DNA from: Trichopria drosophilae
Lineage: Eukaryota; Arthropoda; Insecta; Hymenoptera; Diapriidae
Length of the DNA: 64,000 nucleotides
Reading direction: 5' to 3'
Assembly (NCBI GenBank): GCA_030407085.1
Contig: CM059584.1
Coordinates: 108,871,001-108,935,000, forward strand
A program made the position numbers and the translations under genes. The notes below the pieces were generated by a model. The model ran no database searches. It saw nothing but the letters and a program-made list of their open reading frames with translations, and had not been told where the DNA came from. Positions 58,285 through 64,000 of the stretch are shown here, one piece after another (position 1 is the stretch's first letter; each line of letters opens with the position of its first letter).

Positions 58285-58561
58285 TCTAGACTTGCCAAAG
58301 TTAGATGGGACATGAGGAAAAAGATAAAATATTTTGTATTACCTAGTGGTTATATTTTAATATCTTTAGATGTGGTATCTCTTTCTATAAATGTCTCTAT
58401 TCAACTAATTCAATATGTTTTGAGTAAAAAATGGAATGAAATGTCCAAAATCACCAATTTATCTCAGAAAGAATTTCTTGGTGGTTTAAATCTAATCTTA
58501 AATTCAACATACTTCAAATCTCAAAATAAAACCTATATACAGGAGTACTCTCAAACCTTGG
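58285..58561 (+). pseudogene. Penelope-like element reverse transcriptase fragment
   Basis: The frame reads VRWDMRKKIKYFVLPSGY then ILISLDVVSLSINVSIQLI, KKWNEMSKITNLSQKEFLGG and LNLILNSTYFKSQNKTYIQE. Penelope-like reverse transcriptases carry this order: a (V/I)SLDVVSLFTN(V/I)PI block (motif A, with the catalytic Asp kept here), a variable helical stretch, and L-x-L-I/C-L-x-x-x-x-F-x-(F)-N-x-x-x-Y-x-Q. The expected G-T-P-M-G-S-P-L block after that is missing: the frame ends YSQTLE and stop. SLFTNVP has decayed to SLSINVS. The fragment is therefore a short, dead piece. It lies 10 bases from a foldback element that may have broken it. Confidence 0.8.
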
Positions 58562-58569
58562 AATGAAAT

Positions 58570-58884
58570 TTCACTCTTGAAGAAAAATTCACTTGAAGCA
58601 AAAGTGAAAGGTCCCCCACTCTATATGAAATGAATTTCTACCCCTGACAATAACAATGACGAGTAAATGTGCAGAATTTGTGTAAAGTTTGGGTTAATGT
58701 GAAACCATCTACTCAATATTTGTGACAACTGATGCTCTCTAAATTTCTTGGAGTGGGAATTCATTCTTTAATTAGTGAAAACCGAGCAACTCTCGCGAAA
58801 GAGTGAATATTCGACTCTTTAAGAGTAGGAATTTACTCTTTCCTCCAGAGTTGTCAACTCCACGACTCGGAGGGAAAGAGTGAA
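58570..58884. mobile_element. Foldback element with TTCACTCTT ends
   Basis: It starts TTCACTCTTGAAGAAAAATTC (58570) and ends GAGGGAAAGAGTGAA (58884), giving 9-bp perfect inverted ends. The interior repeats ACTCTTT/AAAGAGT in both orientations (GAAAGAGTGAATATTCGACTCTTTAAGAGTAGGAATTTACTCTTTCC in pieces at 58797-58843) and CTCCAGAGTTGTCAACTCCACGACTCGGAG, a compact hairpin at about 58842-58871. Style recalls the hairpin-rich family at 47034. Non-coding. Confidence 0.5.
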
Positions 58885-61800
58885 TGTTCAGTTGTAATAT
58901 CCCGAGACCTTCAAAATTATCGGAATATTTCCCCATAGCTTTGTTGCAAACAAGTGAATATGTCAAGTTTTGCAGGTTAAAGATCCCGAGTGCGTAGCGC
59001 GGTTTTACTTTACATTGGTTTGAAACATGACAAGATTTTGATTATACAAATATTAGAATTTTAGCCATGGAATATAATTTATATAAAAAAAAATATTTAA
59101 AATTATTTCAATAAATGTCATAAAAATGCAAAATCCAACCTTCCTTATACATATTTGAATTTAGTTAAAATTTAAAATTTTACTTCTTACTGAGTTTCGT
59201 TGAAACTCATTTTCAATTTTTAATTTTTTATGGTTTTAGTCATTTTTTCGATAATTATTATAATAACCATAAATATTTTTTTAAAATTCCATATGGACAT
59301 CAACGTAAGGAGACATTTTATTTAAAAATATGCTAAAAAGTTGTTTGAACTTAAATTAGGAAAAAAAAACATTTTATTATAAATGTTTTATTTATGTTAC
59401 TGAAGTTTAGTTAAATATTGGAAAACTTATCTCAGGAGAACCTCAATAATAGGTTGAAAAGTTAAAATTATTATTTTTTGTTTTTACTTACTAACAAAAA
59501 TAACGCCTTTTATAAAAAGCGTTTTCATTTGAGAAAAATATACGGATGAGAACAATAATTCACTTTCACGATCAAAATTATTTCTGAAAATTCATCCTAA
59601 TATCTTGTTAATATAAAGCCAGAGAAACACGGAGAAAAACAAGTTTATTGTATTGACAAATCTGGGTTCAACAATTCAGGTCTGTCGTCGTTACAATTAG
59701 TTTGTGGAATCTACAGTTCCTTTTGTTAGCAATGCAAATCAGCGTTCGTAGTAAAGACAATATCTATGTGTTACCTCATTTGTTGAACTAACAATTTGAT
59801 AGTCATATACGGAAACAAACATTATGATCATAATTAATAGAAAATTCTACGAAATAATTAGTTCCTAATTTAATTACACAACTCATATTAAAAGAACGAT
59901 CAATTTGTATTGAAAAAAATAAATAAATAAAAGCTAACTTTAAAAAAATGTATCTACAAGGTAAACAACCTAAACAAATTTTGTTTTCTAAAATAGCATA
60001 TTCGTTTTAGTCTCGCGTAATGAAGGTCAAATTTTAGAGTGTTAAAAAATAAAATTCACATGCAACAGCATAAAAAATGTAATATTCTCTAATATTAATA
60101 CCAAGGTAATATTTCAAAAACATCATTCAAGTCGTTTGTAAAATTAATATATAGACCACTATTATTAAATATATAGATTAAATATATAGAGATGACTAAT
60201 ATTAAATAAATTTATATTATGAAATTATCGTTTTGGATTTTTTACCTGGTTATTTTATTATTGGTCGAGATATGAGCTATTGATTTCTACAATTTAATTA
60301 GTATATTCGTTTTTATTAAGAACATAATTAAAAATTTAATTAAAAATTGTTTGTGCTGTTTCAACACCGAAAAGCCTTTTAATAAATCCATGGTCTATGC
60401 TTTAATGAGATGGGAAGGACAATCGATCACTATTGATTAGTTAATTATGTGACGTCCAGATTATTGACTTATAACGTTTAATTATTTATTTGATTAGCTT
60501 GTTAGTTTTATTGATTTATTTTCATTGTTAACTTTTCCTGACCTACTTATTTCGATATTTTTTTCTGTATTATGTTGAATATTACGTTGTAAACTATAAA
60601 GTGAATAGTATGGTTTACGTTATTAATTCTTAAGATTATATAAATATATAATATGTAAATTATGGCAGTTACTGGTCACTCTATTATATAAAAACTTCGA
60701 AATCATTCGGATTAATAAATAACGAAATATCTGTTAAAATTTGTGCACAAAAATGTTCATTTATTGTTGTAAATATATTAGTATTCTCTGTACATTCATT
60801 GTTTTAAGACCGAAGCAATATTCTACTAGATAAACTTTAATTGTGTATACATTATACTAAATGCGATTATACAAAAATAAATGACAAACATAATTAAAGG
60901 ACTTCTCGACTACAATATAATTTAGGATACAACATATGCATGAAGTACATCTTGACTACATTAGAATAACTTACTGTGTAAATTTGAATTAGTAAAGGTG
61001 GGTTAGTATTTGAAATTAATAACAAAATCTACTAATTATTATGTTACTCAAATTATGTTACTTATTCAACTAGTTGAAATTGACCGATATTTAATAAATT
61101 TTGTTACTAATTTCAAATAGTATCCCCCTCTTCAGTAATTCAATTTTGAAGATTAGAAGTTCTATTCTCGTGTATATGTAGTCGTTTTATGAAAAACTAC
61201 TCTGAAGTCCTCAATTGGGAAGGTATGTAAAAACCTAAACTAAAAATGAGTGAAACTCCAACTCAAATCTTTTCAAAAAATATAAAATACAAATATACCG
61301 ATACGAAATTCTTGATAATTACAATAATTAATTAAATGTATATATAGCCAAAATACTTAATAAAATTAAACATATAAACCAATACAATTTCACCCACAAT
61401 TTATAAAAAATTCGATACATTCATATAGCATTTATTTTTTATTTTTGTACGTACACGACCACATGTTATTATTCTAGCAAAATGTTTCTATAGGTATCAG
61501 CAATAGCCTAAAGTAACAGGTGGTTTTTGACGGGTGCGAATTTGACGCACGATCGATGTGAGAAAATATTACTTAATACAATCTTTCCAATTTACTGCAT
61601 CCAACACTCAAACTGAAATGTGGTCAGAGAGGTTCGATGCTTCAAACTCTCATAGTTTGATAGTCGAATATTTAAAATAAGTGTTTTCAATAAAATGCAA
61701 TTGATTCTCGACTGTTTTCAGTCTTTTCTAAAGTTTTGTATTAAAATATATTTTCCTTAAAATGCGAACTTGAAATGTTTATTTTCTTATAATGAATGTC

Positions 61801-64000
61801 GTAAAGTTTAGTTGCATGTAATTTATGCATAAATTCTTTATTTGTAAATTATTTTATAAATTGTAATATTTTAATTTTGAAATTTCCTAATTTTACTAAC
61901 GTCTTGATTAATAACACAGGCCAACATAATAAAGACGATCTCCATAGCCAGAAACTTTTCCAAAGGCTTTGGATGTGCTGAGTTCAAATCTGGTCACTGA
62001 ATTGTTATTCCACGTAGTCATTTTGAAATATCCTAACCTAACAGTGGAAAACAAACCATTTTTGTCCATTTTCAGTAATTGACATAACGCAGATGAAAGC
62101 GCTATTCGTTAGTTTTAAAATTCTTTTGTAGTAATTCCCATTTGATTTTATCAACATTTTTGTTAAGACACGACTGTGATATTCGTTTTTAGGTTACGAT
62201 ATCTACTTATGTTATATTATTACTAATGTATTAGTTTCTTACACTTTATAAGTGTAAATTTTGCCTATTCGGTGAAACACCACTTTTTATTTCATATTAG
62301 TTTTGGAATAATTGCAAATTTGGAATAAATAATTGATTTCTCTTCTTCATATCTTGCCGTTTAATATTGCTCTAGTGCCAAAAGTGAGATGATTTATCTT
62401 CTTAAATCGAAAATATAAAATGAACTATTTGCAATAAATATCATAATTATTTTATTCATTGACGTAAAAATTATTTATATTAATGTAATTACTGTACTTA
62501 CTGTAAATTAAAATACCTTAGACTCTCGCAATATCGAAATTTTAGCCTTTCGGGGTTTTGATTTTCGAAACTTTGTTCCCCGGCCACTGGAAGAAAGAAT
62601 GGTTAACTAAAAACACAGAGGAATGCCAGCAGTGATTAAAAATACATTTCATTTAAATTTAACAGAGTCTATCTTTAAAACTATATTATTAAGAAATTGT
62701 AAAAAAAAATGACAAGGAGGATTGTCTTTTTCTCTAACTTATTAGAACGTGTACGACATTCTTCTAGAAGCGATCTAATATAACACATTACTTAAATTCA
62801 ATTTGATATGAAGTAACTTTGAAACTTCAATAATTGTTACACACGATGGCGCAATGCATTCAAAACAACATTGACTGCTTCTAACCAAAAAACATACTTT
62901 TCCTGTAAACTCCTATTTTTTCCGGTAAGACATAAAAAAGGATTAAACCTTGTTAATATTGTTACCATTGAAAATAAAAGAATGCAAATTTCATGCATAA
63001 AGGTTGAAAAAAAAGAATGTAATCTTATAACGCACAAAACCCTTTTGTAGTATTTATACTTTCTAAATATTTTTTATTTATATTTAATTTTTAAAACTAT
63101 TATAACCGATATATTTTATTGCTACTTGTCCATAAGTTCAGAACTCATAAAATAAAATAAGAATGTCAATACAATAATTGTTGAAGCAATAACCGACACG
63201 ATAAAAGTAAAGCAACCAGAAGAAACAAAAAATCCACACAAAGAAAGCAATGTCCCGAACTAAAATACCGACAAATACGAATAGAGTACATGCAGAATAG
63301 TTTCTTTGAAAAAGTGATTTTTGCATTGGTGTCAAGAATGCTTGATTTACATTTTTTGTAGCAGCATGTGTATACCAAGTATAGTTCCGTGAATAACTGC
63401 AAAAGGCAGTACAAAAATGAAAGACATTTGGATAAAGAAAATATAGTGTTCGATTTAAATGATAAATGAATAACACAAACAGAAGATTTGCAGAAATTAA
63501 GTTAAATCTTTGAGAAATAATATTTATCAAACTATCCAAGCGTAAAATCCTACTTTGCGTTCGTCATTTATTTTCCGACCCTATTGTAAGAAATATGTCT
63601 CGCCTTTCAATATTTAGGTAGAATTTTCTTTTATGAAAGTCATATGTCTACTCTGTCATTATGATTGAATGGCACAAGGCAGGTGGATGTGATCGCGAGT
63701 TTTATTGGTTCTAAAGAATTCTTTGTTCGAAACAAATTCTTAAAATGATCGTCTTATGCCAATAAATCGTAATTTTAATAAATGAATTTCGCACGAGTTT
63801 CAGTAATATGTCACTAGACATATTTTTCAAATTTTTGAATGAATGTAACCCGTCAGATATGCGAATAATTTATTTGATTAAAATAAGGAACATGATTAAA
63901 AATGTTATGTTAAGTACAGCTCAGCTTTAATGGTGCGAAATATTATCGTTACGTTTTCATTTTATATTTGATGCTAATATGTGGAATTTGAAAATTATAA
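58885..64000. other. AT-rich noncoding stretch to the window end
   Basis: Very A+T-rich DNA. A 133-codon minus-strand frame at 63138-63539 is rich in Phe, Leu, Tyr and Cys and reads like translated AT-rich DNA; a membrane-protein fragment cannot be excluded, but no family is recognised. No dipeptidase exon was found. Confidence 0.4.

Noticed and set aside
63138..63539. 133-codon minus-strand frame as a membrane protein
   Set aside because: Phe/Leu/Tyr/Cys-rich composition is what AT-rich DNA yields by chance; no known family pattern, and a second minus-strand frame is open over the same region.

Overview
The window looks like AT-rich nuclear DNA from an animal, most likely an insect. The evidence is spliced exons with GT-AG borders, long AT-rich introns, tRNA-derived SINEs, a 5'-truncated non-LTR retrotransposon, a Penelope-like fragment, and many small foldback (MITE-like) elements with TTAA or TA targets. 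A hymenopteran is my guess from the general feel of the repeats and of the dipeptidase; this is weak inference. There are no bacterial genes, operons, rRNA or CRISPR arrays.

The only convincing host gene is a membrane dipeptidase (renal dipeptidase family, peptidase M19) on the + strand. Two coding exons are visible. One (17432-17712) encodes a cytoplasmic tail, a signal-anchor helix and the start of the enzyme. The next (24714-24870) begins exactly at the zinc-binding His-x-Asp motif. They join in phase across a 7-kb intron. The first has no ATG, so at least one exon lies further upstream. The catalytic core downstream of 24870 was not found, so the following intron may run to the end of the window (over 39 kb). 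Most of the window would then be intronic or 5' flanking DNA of this gene.

The remainder is a mosaic of mobile elements. Five groups stand out: (1) long-armed TTAA-flanked foldbacks (3636-4553, 19118-22920, 49783-51012), resembling piggyBac-type MITEs; (2) a GC-rich family of about 130 bp with CCCAAACAGCACA-type ends (16970, 18498, 26035), with a larger relative at 51947; (3) foldbacks built from 12-15 bp iterations of AAAAACAGACATT-like words (11403, 23384, 36117, 54198, 54801); (4) a tRNA-headed SINE (18345, 36505); (5) foldbacks rich in CGCTGATT/AATCAGCG or AGAGTGAA hairpins (1-130, 47034, 58570). The TTAA element at 19118 is a nest: it holds a TA-flanked palindromic MITE carrying seven TCAAGGTCA nuclear-receptor-type sites, and a decayed reverse transcriptase with an 8-bp target duplication.

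Between the repeats are long AT-rich stretches with no recognisable content and several CpG-richer islands (about 5200-6210, 30650-31200, 32870-33300, 45231-46210, 53581-53930, 57500-57970). These have no convincing reading frame and are candidates for regulatory DNA. All ends of repeats given here were read by eye and are approximate unless a target duplication is stated.
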